64,000 nucleotides of DNA, from contig CAVTFV010000006.1 of assembly GCA_963734115.1 (NCBI GenBank), forward strand, positions 310,001 through 374,000, read 5' to 3'. The notes below the pieces were generated by a model. That model did no database searches. It saw nothing but the letters and a program-made list of their open reading frames with translations, and was not told where the DNA came from. This stretch comes from JARDZU01 sp963734115 (GTDB lineage Bacteria; Actinomycetota; Acidimicrobiia; Spongiisociales; ZC4RG35). How positions within the stretch are numbered: the stretch's first letter is position 1; the number at the start of each line of letters is the position of its first letter. This document shows, one piece after another, positions 37,441 to 48,574 of the stretch. The position numbers and the translations under genes were made by a program.

Positions 37441-40400
37441 TCAGAGGTCGCGGAGCGCGGCCCGCGCCGCCTCGGTGAACGGGGCGGCGCCCGTCGCCTC
37501 GAACAGATCCCGTGCCTGCTCGAGATGAGCCCGGTCCTTGGCCAGACGTCCCAGGCTCAGCCGCAAGCGCCCCTCCTCGTAGGGCATCCGCAGTTGGACC
37601 GCGGTCACGACACCCTGCTCCCACTCCTTCCGGGCGGCCTCTACATCTCCCGCTTGCTCCTTGACCCCGCCGGCATATCGATGAAACGCGGGCTGGCCGA
37701 TCGGGAAGACCTTGCTGAAAGCCCCCAGCTTCTTCACCGCAAGCTCCGAGGCCGACTTGGCCGAGGCCGCCTCGCGAGCGCGACCGGTAGCCCACTGGCC
37801 GAGATAGACATCGGCAACGCCGGTGAAGCCGTCGAGGGCAAAGACCACTCCGGGCCGTTCGGCGTAGAGGGCCTGTGAGGCCGAGGCTGCAGCGGCCCGA
37901 GCCCGATCCTGGTCGTCGAGGCGCCAATACGTCTCCGCCATCAGGCCGTACAGCCAACCCACGTTCGTCGCCCCGACCCCTGCGTCGAGAAGAGCCTCGG
38001 CGTTGCGGAACCTGGCCAGGGCGGTTCGATAGTCACCCTGCCGTAGGAGGCTGGTCCCCTGAAAGAGCCATCCCCAGAGCTCCCCTTGCGCATCGTCGCG
38101 GCCGGCGCCCGACTCTTTGAGCTGCTCTCCGATCGCGTAAACCTCGGCAAACCGGCCCTGAGCGGTCATCATCTGACCGGTAGTGCCCAGGTTCTCCTCC
38201 ATCTGCCGCGTGTCGCCAAGGCGTTTGTAGAGATCGAGGGAGTCGCGTAGGTCCTGTTCGGTGGTCTCCCAGTCACCCACCCCGACTCCGTAGACGCTGG
38301 TGGCGAGACGGACCCAGGCGTGCTCGGGAGGGCGATCGACCTCGTCAGCTACCTCTCGGCTCTTTCGGGCATAGAGCCGGGCCAGCCGATGAATGGGCAG
38401 GATCCCGGCAACGATGCTCATATTGGCGTAGATGCGGGCCAGAACCGGCGATGTGCCCGCCTTTTCCGCCAGATTGAGGCCCGAGACGGCCGCGGTGATG
38501 AGAGCTCCCGGGTCGTTGGCGTAGTAGTAGATCTTCATCAGCCGCTCATATGCGGTGGCTGCCTCGATCAGGTCCTCTCTCGACCCGGTATGGGCGGCCG
38601 ACAGATCTGAGCGGGAAAGCCGATGGCGCGCCTGCATGGCCGAGGCAGCGAGGAGCTTCGCCCCGACACCGAACTTGCCATGACCGACCGGGTAGCCGTG
38701 CAGCTCGAGTGAACGTTCGAAGTGATCTGCGCTGCGATCGACCCGACCCATGCCCAGATAGGCCTCGGCCAGGTCCTGTTCCAGCCGGGCCAGGGTCGGC
38801 GCGGGGACTTCTTGGCTCGGCCCGATGCCGCCGGCCGCGCCCGGCGTAGCCAGGTCGATGGCATCGGTCAGGAACCCGATTGCCTCACGGTGGGCGAAGT
38901 TGCGCAGCGATGTTCGACCCGCTGCGCCAAGGTAGTAGAGGGCCTTGTCGACGTCGCCGCTCTCCGAATCCGTGCTCAGGCTGTTCCGCCAGTGGTAGGC
39001 GAGCGTCGTGGCAACGTCATCGAGATCATCGGCGTGTTCCGCCTCCAGTGAGATCGCAACGGCACGATGAAGCCCTGTCTTTTGGGAGAAGAGGAGCAGG
39101 CCATAGGCGATGTCCCGGGTGATGGCGTGACGAAATCGATAGCGCGATCGGTCATACACGACCTCCTGCATCAGATCGAGGACCGCGAGGCTCTGCAGGC
39201 TCTCGACCGCCTCGGCGGCGTCCATCTCCACGGGGTAGATCTCGACCAGGGTGTCGATGGAGAACTCCCTGCCGATCACGCTGGCGACCTTCAGGATCGA
39301 CTGTTGACGGGCAGACAACCGATCGAATCGGCCGATGATGATGTCCTGGACGGTGTTGGGGAAGTCCACGTCGCGCAGGTCCCGGACATTGGGCGCGAGC
39401 CTGCTCTCCCCGTTCTCGATGACCAGCAATCCGGCGTCTCGTAGGGCGAAGGCGATCTCCTCGCTGAAGTAGGGATGGCCCTCGGCCTGCTCGATGATCA
39501 TCTCGACCACGGGCCCGGGAACACTCGTCACACCCAGACACTGCTCGACCAGTTGCATCACCTCGGCCGGCTCCAACTCGGTGAGGACGACATGTTCGGT
39601 GCGCTCGTCGGCGACCAGACGCTCGTATTCCACAGGAGCGTTGCGCCCGGATCCCTCGCCGAACGGGCGGGTGGCGATGACGAGCAGCAACGCCGGGATC
39701 TCACGCACCGCTCTTTCCGCCATAGCCCACGAGGCCGAGTCGACCCAATGGCCGTCGTCGATGACGATGACGAACGGCGCTGAGGCCCGGGGAGCGCCCC
39801 GGACGATCGCAGTGAGGAGACGCAAGGTGTTCTCGCCACGGAGCTCCGATTCCATCCCGGCGATCAGGACCGAGTCTTCGACAGCTGCGGAGACCATCGG
39901 GGCGAGAAGCCCTTTCCGCTCGTCCATCCACGGGTCTCTGGCGACGAACGCCAGCAACTCTTTCTCGGCCTCTGTCCCCTCGCCCCCGAACAACTGACGC
40001 AGCACCGGCCGCCACGCGTAGAACGCAGTCGCGCTTTCGATCTCCTCGCCGGTGCTCGAGATGATCGTGGTACCGAGCAACTCGGCCTGCTCGACGAAGT
40101 CTTTCAGCAGCCGTGACTTACCAATGCCCGCAGGGCCCTCGATGAGGATCGTTCCCCCTTCGCCGGCATGAAGCTGGGCCAGACGTGAAGCGACGACACC
40201 TCGCTCCCTGTCCCGTCCGACCAATCCCCCATCGGTCAGTCGGCGGGAAGTGTCGACCGGGCCGTGGCCATTCACCCCACTGGCACGGTGGATCGTCACG
40301 GCCCGATCGATGCCTTTGAACTCTCGCTGTCCGACCATGACGAACTCGACTCGGGCACTCGGATCTGCGGCGATCTCCCCAGTGACGTGGACCTCCCCAG

Positions 40401-41574
40401 GCGGTGTCTGCTGCATGATCCGCGCGGCGAGACTCACTACGGGACCATGGGCGCCATACGTCATGCGGTTAGGCCCCCCGTAAGAGCCGACGTAGGCCAC
40501 TCCGCTGGCGATCCCAACCTTGACCTTGGATGTGACACCGGACTCGGGGGAGGGCTCGGTCAGCTCCAGCGCCGCGATCACAGCTCGTCTTGCTTCGTCC
40601 TCATGAGATATCGAGGCGCCGAAGACGGCGTAGAGATGACACCCCTTGTCGTCGATCAAGACCTGCAGGACCACGCCTTCGTACTTTCCGAGCACCTCCT
40701 GGGCCCGGGAGACGCATGCGTCGAGGGACGCTCCCGCGTCGACGTCGCGGACATGGTCGATGCCCTCGAATCCAACGAACACGGCGACGACTTCACGCAG
40801 CTCGGCCATGAGCCCTTGGAGTCGTTGGTCGACCTGCTCATGGACGTTGGGGAGCAGCCATTCCCGGGCGGCGACCTCGTCGATGGCGTAGTCATCGATG
40901 GCAATGACCCGGTCCGGCTCGGTGGCCACGCCCTCGACCAGGTAACGGACGTGCCCATCAATCGAAACGGTTCGGAGCTCGGCATCAAACCCGAGCGCCT
41001 CGGCCACCTCCCGGCTCACCGCCACCTCGCCCGGTTGCAACAGCTCCGCCTCGGCGGATAGGGCCTCGACAACCTCACCCGCCAGAAGATCCATATAGGA
41101 GTGCTCGGGGCGACCGACCCGGACGCGGCGCGATTGGCCGGACACCACGGCGGCTTTGATGTCGATGTCACCTGCCGGCGCGCCGGCTTCCTGCGTCCGG
41201 AAGACCTGAATGAAGGAGCGCTGGCTGAGAGCGGCGGCCGTGGCACGGGATCCGTCATCGCCATCGAACCAGCTGATCACGGAATCGCCGCCGAAAGAGA
41301 TGACACTGCCGCCGTGCTCGTGGATCGCACTGGTGATCGGCCCAAAGACCTGGTTCAGCAGACGGGTCAGTTCCTCCGCTCCTCGACGGGGGCCGAGATT
41401 CCGACTCAGGACCTCGGTGAGGTTGGTGAAGCCGCTGATGTCTGCAAAGAGGGCGGCGCCGGTGGACGTCGCAGGCAACGCTCCCATGCCGGCCAGCTCA
41501 CGCCGACGATCCATAGGTAGGTAAACCTCGAACGATGGCCCGACGACGTGGTCAGTCGGCACTTGCGAGCTCAT
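37441..41574 (-). CDS. Soluble-adenylyl-cyclase-like protein, intact: C1-C2-NTPase-TPR
   Basis: 1377 residues in one frame. C1 (about 35-230) has the metal Asp residues in ALFADISGFTNLTEVL and SVISFGGDSVISWF. C2 (about 270-455) has VAVFVGFEGIDH, GSYGGPNRMTYG and VVSLAARIMQQTPPGEV, where the catalytic Asn is Ser and the Arg is kept. The NTPase (about 480-900) has Walker A IEGPAGIGKSRLLKDF and Walker B FVIVIDDGHWVDSASW. TPR-like helices fill the rest. The domain order equals that of animal ADCY10 and of the paralogue at 20798-24556. Loss of the C2 Asn suggests reduced cyclase activity, unless another residue substitutes. Confidence 0.9.
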   Translation of the reverse strand: MSSQVPTDHVVGPSFEVYLPMDRRRELAGMGALPATSTGAALFADISGFTNLTEVLSRNLGPRRGAEELTRLLNQVFGPITSAIHEHGGSVISFGGDSVISWFDGDDGSRATAAALSQRSFIQVFRTQEAGAPAGDIDIKAAVVSGQSRRVRVGRPEHSYMDLLAGEVVEALSAEAELLQPGEVAVSREVAEALGFDAELRTVSIDGHVRYLVEGVATEPDRVIAIDDYAIDEVAAREWLLPNVHEQVDQRLQGLMAELREVVAVFVGFEGIDHVRDVDAGASLDACVSRAQEVLGKYEGVVLQVLIDDKGCHLYAVFGASISHEDEARRAVIAALELTEPSPESGVTSKVKVGIASGVAYVGSYGGPNRMTYGAHGPVVSLAARIMQQTPPGEVHVTGEIAADPSARVEFVMVGQREFKGIDRAVTIHRASGVNGHGPVDTSRRLTDGGLVGRDRERGVVASRLAQLHAGEGGTILIEGPAGIGKSRLLKDFVEQAELLGTTIISSTGEEIESATAFYAWRPVLRQLFGGEGTEAEKELLAFVARDPWMDERKGLLAPMVSAAVEDSVLIAGMESELRGENTLRLLTAIVRGAPRASAPFVIVIDDGHWVDSASWAMAERAVREIPALLLVIATRPFGEGSGRNAPVEYERLVADERTEHVVLTELEPAEVMQLVEQCLGVTSVPGPVVEMIIEQAEGHPYFSEEIAFALRDAGLLVIENGESRLAPNVRDLRDVDFPNTVQDIIIGRFDRLSARQQSILKVASVIGREFSIDTLVEIYPVEMDAAEAVESLQSLAVLDLMQEVVYDRSRYRFRHAITRDIAYGLLLFSQKTGLHRAVAISLEAEHADDLDDVATTLAYHWRNSLSTDSESGDVDKALYYLGAAGRTSLRNFAHREAIGFLTDAIDLATPGAAGGIGPSQEVPAPTLARLEQDLAEAYLGMGRVDRSADHFERSLELHGYPVGHGKFGVGAKLLAASAMQARHRLSRSDLSAAHTGSREDLIEAATAYERLMKIYYYANDPGALITAAVSGLNLAEKAGTSPVLARIYANMSIVAGILPIHRLARLYARKSREVADEVDRPPEHAWVRLATSVYGVGVGDWETTEQDLRDSLDLYKRLGDTRQMEENLGTTGQMMTAQGRFAEVYAIGEQLKESGAGRDDAQGELWGWLFQGTSLLRQGDYRTALARFRNAEALLDAGVGATNVGWLYGLMAETYWRLDDQDRARAAAASASQALYAERPGVVFALDGFTGVADVYLGQWATGRAREAASAKSASELAVKKLGAFSKVFPIGQPAFHRYAGGVKEQAGDVEAARKEWEQGVVTAVQLRMPYEEGRLRLSLGRLAKDRAHLEQARDLFEATGAAPFTEAARAALRDL

Positions 41575-41634
41575 GACCTCACTATGCGAGTGTATGCGGC
41601 CATCGGGTTGGTTTCGGTCCTCGGTGCCTCGAAG

Positions 41635-42235
41635 TCAGCCTTCGTCGAGCCGTATCCCCATCACCACGTCATCGGTGTCATCGAGATGCGTGAAACCGAG
41701 ATGCTCGTAGAAGCCGACGGCGCGCTGATTCCTGGCGTCGACTCCGAGATGGACACCGGTCACTCCCCTGGACCGCAGCTCATCGAGGAGACGGCGCCAT
41801 CATCTCCCGACCAACACCTCTCCCCTGCAGGACGGGGAGCATGTCGATGTGGAGATGGGCCGGATAAGTGGCCACGATCTCGTCGGGTGGGCTCTCCGGG
41901 TCATGGATGAGGGCGATGATCTCGGCGTCATCGGTGCGGATCATCGGCGGCCGGTCGTGGATACCGGTTCCGCAACGGTGGCCACCACTCGGCCTCGCAC
42001 TCGGCCTCGAATCGCCGGGTATCGACCGCGGCCAGGACATACCCGGACTGGACGCCGTCCTCGACCGCGGTGAAACCGATCCCGCTCGGCATCATCAAAT
42101 ACGGGCCGACATAGACCTCGCCGAGAAGCCGTGGGTCTGCGAAGCGGTCACTGGCATCCTCCCCGGCGTCGCCCGTGCGGAGACAGACCCATAGAGGGCA
42201 TCGAGATCGCCCGGTTCGACAGGTCTGATCAGCAT
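41635..42235 (-). CDS. GNAT family N-acetyltransferase (frame breaks)
   Basis: About 200 residues when frames are joined: start ATG 42235 (MLIRPVEPGDLDALYG), then VYVGPYLMMPSGIGFTAVED, GYVLAAVDTRRFEAECEAEW, WPPLRNRYP, HLHIDMLPVLQGRGVGREMM and GVHLGVDARNQRAVGFYEHL. The LQGRGVGREMM segment is the acetyl-CoA loop. The GYVLAAVDT and WWPPLRNRYP pattern recalls the acetyltransferase-like domain related to eukaryotic O-GlcNAcase. Frame breaks are near 41990, 41800 and perhaps 42170. Confidence 0.72.
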
Positions 42236-42326
42236 TTCGTGCGAGAAGGATATGGCATGGCCAGCGGTCCTGGGGGATACCCCCTATGGCTGATTCCGAC
42301 GTTGCCGTTATCGTCATCTAGCCGTC

Positions 42327-43498
42327 ATGGTCACCAAGCGAATCCAACGAATCACGGCAGCAAATCAGGCGCTGCTCTCCTTCCTGCCCATCTGGGAGGA
42401 GCATCGGCATCAGCCCGGTATCGCCGATTTCGCCTTCGGGAATCCCCAGGAGATGGTGGTGGATGGGTTCGCCGCCGCCCTCACATCGGCCACAACGCCA
42501 CAAGACAAGAACCACTACGCCTACAAGTTCTCCGAGCAAGCGTCCCAGCGGACCGTGGCGGGCCACCTTCTCGAATGGCGGGGTCAGGAGTTCGAACCCG
42601 AGGACATCGCGATGACACCGGGCGCCTTCGGCGCCATCGCCATCGCCCTCGGGGCACTAGTGGATGTCGGTGACGAGGTCGTCTACTTCGATCCCCCGTG
42701 GTTCTTCTACCGATCGATGATCCTTGCGACCGGGGCGAGCCCCGGTGAATGTGCCGGTGCGGGGCGACGACTACGACCTCGACCTGGACCGCCTGGCCGC
42801 GGCGATCACCGAGAAGACCCGTCTGCTGATCGTCAACACGCCCCACAACCCGACCGGTCGCATCTACCCGCCTTCCACTCTCGAGGGCCTCGCCGATGTC
42901 CTGACCGATGCATCGGAACGGTTCGGAAGGCCGATCTACCTGCTCTCCGACGAGCCCTACTCCAAGCTGGTGTTCAGCGACGCCAAGTTCACCAGCCCGG
43001 CGGAGTACTACCCGCACACACTGATCTCCTACAGCTACGGCAAGATCCTGCTGACACCCGGGCAGCGGGTCGGATGGCTGGCCTGGACGCCACAGATGCC
43101 CGACCGGGAGTCGTTGCGATCCGAAGTCTTCATGGCCCAGATCGCCGGCGGGTGGTTGTTCCCCAGCGCCATCATGCAGTACTCGATGGCCGAGCTGGAC
43201 AAGCTGTCCATCGATCTCGTCGAGCTGGAGCGCAAGCGTGACGTCTTCGTCACCGAGCTCCAACAAGCCGGTTATGAGCTCCAGTCGCCCGAGGGAACCT
43301 TCTACCTCTGGGTTCGCTCCCCCGACCCCGATGACGCAGCCTTCGTGGAGACGCTGGCCGAACAGGGGGTCCTGGTGTTGCCGGGCTCGCACCTGCGCCT
43401 CACCGGGCAACTTCCGGATCTCTCTCACCGGCACCATGGAGATGATCGAGCGAGGCCTCCCCGTCTTCCGGACGGCAATCTCGGGCACGGCGAATTAG
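42327..43498 (+). CDS. PLP-dependent aminotransferase, class I/II (two frame breaks)
   Basis: About 390 residues. It starts MVTKRIQRITAANQALLSFL; further segments are FGNPQEMVVDGFAAAL, VYFDPPWFFYRSMIL, IVNTPHNPTGRIYPP, YLLSDEPYSKLVFSD and the PLP Lys in SYSYGKILLTPGQRVGWLAW. The C-terminus has GTFYLWVRSPDPDDAAFVET. Frame breaks lie near 42745 and 43410; after the second, the frame reads FRISLTGTMEMIERGLP and ends at 43498. The substrate is unknown. Confidence 0.82.
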
Positions 43499-43515
43499 AG
43501 GTCACCGGGACCCGT

Positions 43516-43719
43516 CTATCGGGGATACAACAGCCTGTGCAGGGCGCCGACCAACCCGTGTCCGGTCGGCTCGCTCGTCACCCGGACTGCGATGAAACTG
43601 TCTCCGGGGCCATCACCGCCGGAGTCGACCCGGACGAACGCAGTCTCTCGCGTCGACCAGCGCCCGACGATCTCGGGGAGGCGCAAACGTCTGGTCCTGA
43701 CTACCGGTGCCGTGTTCAC
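43516..43719 (-). CDS. Small hypothetical protein
   Basis: 67 residues from GTG 43719, with a gaggaga site upstream. The sequence RLRLPEIVGRWSTRETAFVR and FIAVRVTSEPTGHGLVGALH looks like a folded beta/alpha protein, but no family is recognised. It lies between the convergent ends of its neighbours. Confidence 0.4.
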   Translation of the reverse strand: MNTAPVVRTRRLRLPEIVGRWSTRETAFVRVDSGGDGPGDSFIAVRVTSEPTGHGLVGALHRLLYPR

Positions 43720-43771
43720 AGAGGTCTCCTCAGTTCACCAAGAGATGATCGGCAGAAACCCAGCTGGTTCT

Positions 43772-44937
43772 TTAGACAGATGCCTCCGAAGAACCGCGAT
43801 CATGCTGCGAAGACTCCTCGACCACGGCCAGCCCCGCCACCACGACCGAAACCAAGCTCATGGCGACCCAGGCCGGCATGACTCGGAACAAGGGGATGGC
43901 GACGATCAGCAAGACGATCGCCCACCAGCGGGCGGGCGGCACGCGAACGCGAGCCAGTGTCAGAGCCAATGCCGTCCCGCCCAGGATCAAGGCGACCCCG
44001 AGGCACAGCGCCAGGGCACCGGGAAATGAAAAGGGGTCCTTGGGATGGGCGATGGCTTCCTCGATGCCGACTGCGAAACCAATGACTCCGAAGATGAGCG
44101 GGAAGTGGGCAAAGGAGTACACGTCGCGGGCATACCTGCCCAGCGTCTCCGGAGGCTGAGCCTTCATGCTGGTTTCGAGCGCATCCTTCGCCCATCCGAA
44201 GTAGGTCCACCAGAGGGCGCAGCCCCGGCAACGGCGGTGACCGCCACGAGCAGCAGCCCGCGCTCAGAGGCTGATCGCTGACCGTCACACCGGCTGCAAT
44301 CAGCGATTCGCCGAGCACGATGATGACGAACAGGCCGTGCCGTTCGGAGAAATGACCCGAGAACAGCCTCCACTCGCCACGACCGGCGCCCAGGGCGGCA
44401 ACTACGTCGAGGATGAGCGGCGATACCCAGGGCGAGAAACCGACGATCCGGTGGGAGGAAGACGGCGGCGATGATCGCCAGTAGACCAAGACTCGACAGG
44501 ACGGTCCACGTCTTCACCGATCGAACCCATGCCGGGTCGCCTGCGGCCAGTCTCCATTGCAAGGAGATGCCGACCATGCGGAGCACCAGATAGGAGAGGG
44601 GAAACAGCCAGCCAAACGGGCTCGTGATCAAGGGGATTGTCACCGCCATCAAAAAGGCGAGTGCCGTCGCCACCAGGGTGATGAGCCGGATCGAGACATG
44701 CTCTGTGTCGGCCTCGTTGAGCGACCACGTGTATTGGGTCCAGGCCCACCACACCAGCCAGAAGAGGATCAAGGCGTGGGTCAAACCCTCCAGGGTGAGG
44801 TCGTGGGCCAGAACTGCGGTCACCTGGGTGACGGCAAAGACGAAGACGAGATCGAAGAAGAGCTCGACAAAGGTCGCGCCCTGCTCCTCGGTCCCGCGGA
44901 TGGTGGTCAAGGCATGGACGCCCTCATCTGGCCACAA
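43772..44937 (-). CDS. LtrA family membrane protein, second copy (three frame breaks)
   Basis: The joined product has the LtrA layout: ATFVELFFDLVFVFAVTQVT, WLVWWAWTQYTWSLNEADTE, ERHGLFVIIVLGESLIAAGV, GLLLVAVTAVAGAA and LGRYARDVYSFAHFPLIFGV. Frame breaks are near 44405, 44260 and 44220. Its ATG lies just downstream of the SulP gene on the same strand. Function unknown; a paralogue is at 24697-25869. Confidence 0.78.
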
Positions 44938-44958
44938 CGAAAGGGCGATCCACCGGGT

Positions 44959-47138
44959 TCACCCCTGAAGTGCCCGGATGGCACGGTTGGCATGGCTCAC
45001 CCGGCCGGCCAGGGCCCGGGCCACGAAAAGATGGAAGTCGGCGGCGAGCGCCGGGGACTCACGACACAGATCTTCGAACCTCTCCGGCGTGAGATGCAGC
45101 ACCTCACATTCGGTGTCGGTCACCGCCGTGGCGGTGTGCGGCTCATCTCGATACAGGCTGATCTCGCCCAACACGGTCCCTTCGAGAAGGGTCCGGAGCC
45201 GAACCTGCTCTCGGTCGCGTCCTTCGAGGAGCACCGTGACCCGCCCGGACACGATGAGAAAGATGCCTGACGTGGGCTCGCCCTGCCGCATGAGCTCACT
45301 CCCGGCCGGAACGACGCGTCTGGCCAGGTAAGGGGCGAGCTCGTCGGCAAGCCGAGCGGGCAGCGGCCGTTGCTGTCCGTTGCCCATCCCGGCGATGGCG
45401 AGAAGACGGTCCTCCGCCCAGGCCATGCCATGATCGAGGTCGATCTCGTCGCTGAATCACGTCCTCATAGTCAGCCATGAGCTCGGAGAACTGGACCCGG
45501 TGGGTCGGGCTCAGCCCGGTGAACACGAGGACGAACCCGTGTTCCCGGGCGAGGAGGGCGATCCTCTCGAACAGCACCACCGCCGAAGAGTCGATCCCGG
45601 TCACCTGTCGAAAATCGAAGATGACGAATCGCAACGTCTCTGTGTTGTCGAGGCGTGAGCGGACATGTCGGGTGATCCGGCTGGCGGTGCCGAAGAAGAT
45701 GAATCCCTGCAACTCGAGGATCAGGACGGAATCACCCGCTTCATCGAGATATCCGGCGTCCATATCGGACCGTTCCATGTTGCTCCGGTGCTCTCTGGCA
45801 GTCAGGGAGTGCTTCACGACATCGATCCGGCTGTATCGGACGACGAACAGGGCGATGGCCGCCACCAGGCCGGCGGCGACGCCGGGAAGGAACCCGAGCG
45901 TGGCGATCGACGAGGACGATTCCCCACATCAGTGCATAGTCCAGACGTGTCATCCGTCGGCGGGAAGCCCACAACCATTCCACGATGAAGTCGGCTCCGA
46001 CGAACAGGAGCAGGCCACCGATGATGAACTCGGGTACGAACTCCAGCACGACGCCACCGGCCACCAGCACGCCGACGATGCCAACAGCGGCGAAAACCGC
46101 TGGACCTCTGCGTCTGCCCACCAACCGCTGGGTGATCAGTGTGTCGGCCAGGTACATATATCCGGGCGGACCGCCGACCGCGCCGGCGGCGACGTTGGCC
46201 CAGCCGGTCGCCCGCAGCTCGGCGTTCATGTCGACGTCGGACTTGGTCTCGATCTCGAGGGCACCGATGTATAGAAGGAGGGTTATCGGGACGATGAGCA
46301 GGATGGTGACGAGGCTTGCTGCCTCGCCGGCGAGGGCTCCCCAGTCGACGCCGCCCAGGGCGTCCAAGGCAGGTCCCGGCCACAAGCTGCCTTCGGGGAA
46401 GGGGCCGAGCAACCATCCCCGCTGCCAAGGATTCCGCCTTGTCGATCCCTGCGGCTCGGGTGATGAGGTGAAAGCCGATGACACCACCGGCCAGAAAGCC
46501 GAGATAGGTCCACGAGGGCCATCTCCGACGTGAGGCGATGAAGAACAAGACGGCGAGCACGACGCCGGGCCAGAACAAACCCATAGCGTTCCCCGACATC
46601 AGGTCTGCCACCGACTCCACTCCCATGAGCTCGATCCCACCGACCAGGATCAGATAGCCCGTGCCGGCGAGGAGGCCTCCGATCACCGGAAATGGCACGA
46701 ATTTGGCGACGTCACCGATTGCGAAGTAACCCATGAGCAGGAACACCAGCCCAGTGGCCAGGGAGGTGACCGCCAACATGACGAGCACTGTGTCGATCGC
46801 CTCCGGCCCCACCACCGTGGCCGCGATCGATGCCGCGCTCAGCCCAAGGATGGCCGCGCTGGCGTCCTGAACGCCTGCGTACATGCCGGCGAAGCTGCTG
46901 CCGAGAGCAGCTATGACCGCCACCAGCGCCGACGCAGTCAATCCGAGCCCGATCCCGATCGGAAGCTCGCTCGTCGAGCGGTCCGTCGAAGATCAGCGAC
47001 ATCAGGGCGATGCTCAGCAGAGGAATTGACCATTGCCAGCACCAGCCCGGTGCCGACTGTCGCCGGGAGCCGACCGAGTGTGAAATCGCCCAGGAGATTC
47101 GTCCAGCGGTCGCCGGCGTCGTGGTGATCGCCCGACAT
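44959..47138 (-). CDS. SulP anion transporter fused to STAS and cNMP-binding domains (five frame breaks)
   Basis: Joined frames give about 725 residues. The N-terminus has LGRLPATVGTGLVLAMVN and LLSIALMSLIFDGPL, then ALGSSFAGMYAGVQDASAAI, VMLAVTSLATGLVFLLMGYF and other SulP helices. The STAS domain is SVLILELQGFIFFGTASRIT with FDFRQVTGIDSSAVVLFERI. The C-terminal cyclic-nucleotide-binding domain has GIFLIVSGRVTVLLEGRD and LGEISLYRDEPHTATAVTDT, where the phosphate-binding Arg is His. Frame breaks are near 47020, 46950, 46420, 45920 and 45450. The start ATG 47138 is only 22 bp after the LigD stop. SulP proteins carry sulfate, bicarbonate or dicarboxylates. Confidence 0.78.
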
Positions 47139-47160
47139 CGCCCGAGTATGCCAGTAGTGA

Positions 47161-48574
47161 TCAGCCGGGAGACAACTGGTCGAAGGTGCACTCCTCGGGT
47201 TTCTTGTCGTCGCGGAACCTCTGGAACGACGGCGACCGAAGACGCCCCGCCGACGTCACACCACGATGCTCGACCACGGCTACCAGCGAAGGTTTGACCC
47301 AATGGGCGCGGCGCAGCTCGGGACCGGAGGGGAAACGGTGGCTTCGTCTCCGTTAGGGCTTTGAGCTGCTGGAAGATCTCCGGGAGGGAACGAGTCTTGA
47401 AGCCGGTCCCGACATTGCCCACATAACGCAACACGCCGTCGTCGTACACCGCCATCATCAGCGAGCCGAGACTTCCGACGCGGCTCCCCTCCCCCTCGGT
47501 CCATCCCACGATCACCACGTCGGCATCGAAGGTGACCTTCACCTTGAGCCAGTCCTTGGATCGCTCACCCGGCTGATAGACCGAGGAGAGGCGTTTGGCC
47601 ATGATCCCCTCCAGGCCCTGCTCCGCCGCGGCCGCGAATAGCGCTATACCTTGGCCTTCGGTGACCGGCGACACCTGGATCTGTTCGGAGGGGACGATCG
47701 TTTCGTCGAGGAACCGGCGACGCTCCTCCAGCGGCCGGTCAGTCAGGTCCTCACCATCGATGTAGAGCAGGTCGAAGACGATGTAGACCACGGGCAGCTG
47801 ACGGGCCATCTCCTCGATCTTCCGTTCGTCCCGAAGATGCATCCGCTGCTGAAGGCGCTGGAACGAGGGCACGCCGGCTTCGAAAGCGACGATCTCACCG
47901 TCGAGCATCGCCTCCAGGGCGACCGTCTGCTCGTGCAAGCGGCGTAGTTCCGGGTAGGCAACCGTGACGTCTTTGTCGTTGCGGGTGACGAGATGGGTCT
48001 CCTCGTCGCAGAGGGCGATGGCCCGGATCCCGTCCCATTTCGGCTCGAAGCCCCAGTCCGGGTCGTCGAACGCGTCGGCTGTGAGAATGGCGAGCATGGG
48101 CTTCGCCGGCGGTCGTCCTTGCGCTTTCGGTCGCAGGTCCTTGGACATCAACGCCAGCCACTGATCCTTTCCATCCTTGGGCCCGGTGTGCACCAGATGC
48201 CAGACACCGGCGAGCCGCTCCCCGTTCAGTTGGAAGGTGAGACGGTCCTCGGTCCGGCCAACGAGCTCGTACTCGCCGTGGTCGAAGATTCGCACCTCCC
48301 CGCCCCCGTACTCCCCTTCGCCGATCGACCCGGAGAAGCTGCCCCATTCCATCTCATGGTCCGGGGTGCGGATGGCGAGATGACGATCGCCCCGTCGTCG
48401 GGGCAGACCCTTGGGAACGGCCCAGGAGACCAGGACCGGGCCTTCACCACTCATCATCTCCAACCGAACGTCGTGATGGAGGCGGGTGGCGTGGTGTTGC
48501 TGGATGACGAATTGACTGCCGACCGGTGCGGTCAGCGGATCGACATCGGGCTCGAGAAGGTCTCCGGCCGTCAT
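47161..48574 (-). CDS. ligD: LigD phosphoesterase-ligase protein (no polymerase domain; one frame break)
   Basis: About 470 residues. The 3'-phosphoesterase domain comes first (FVIQQHHATRLHHDVRLEM, SWAVPKGLP, GEYGGGEVRIFDHGEYELVG). The ATP-ligase adenylation domain follows, with the catalytic Lys in WGFEPKWDGIRAIALCDEE, VVYIVFDLLYIDGEDL, GLEGIMAKRLSSVY and SKDWLKVKV. The OB domain has FDADVVIVGWTEGEGSRVGS and YVGNVGTGF. A frame break near 47325 lies before SGPELRRAHWVKPSLVAVVE and GVTSAGRLRSPSFQ; the stop is at 47161. The polymerase module is separate (4579-5485). The start ATG 48574 overlaps the cyclase stop (atga). Confidence 0.86.
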
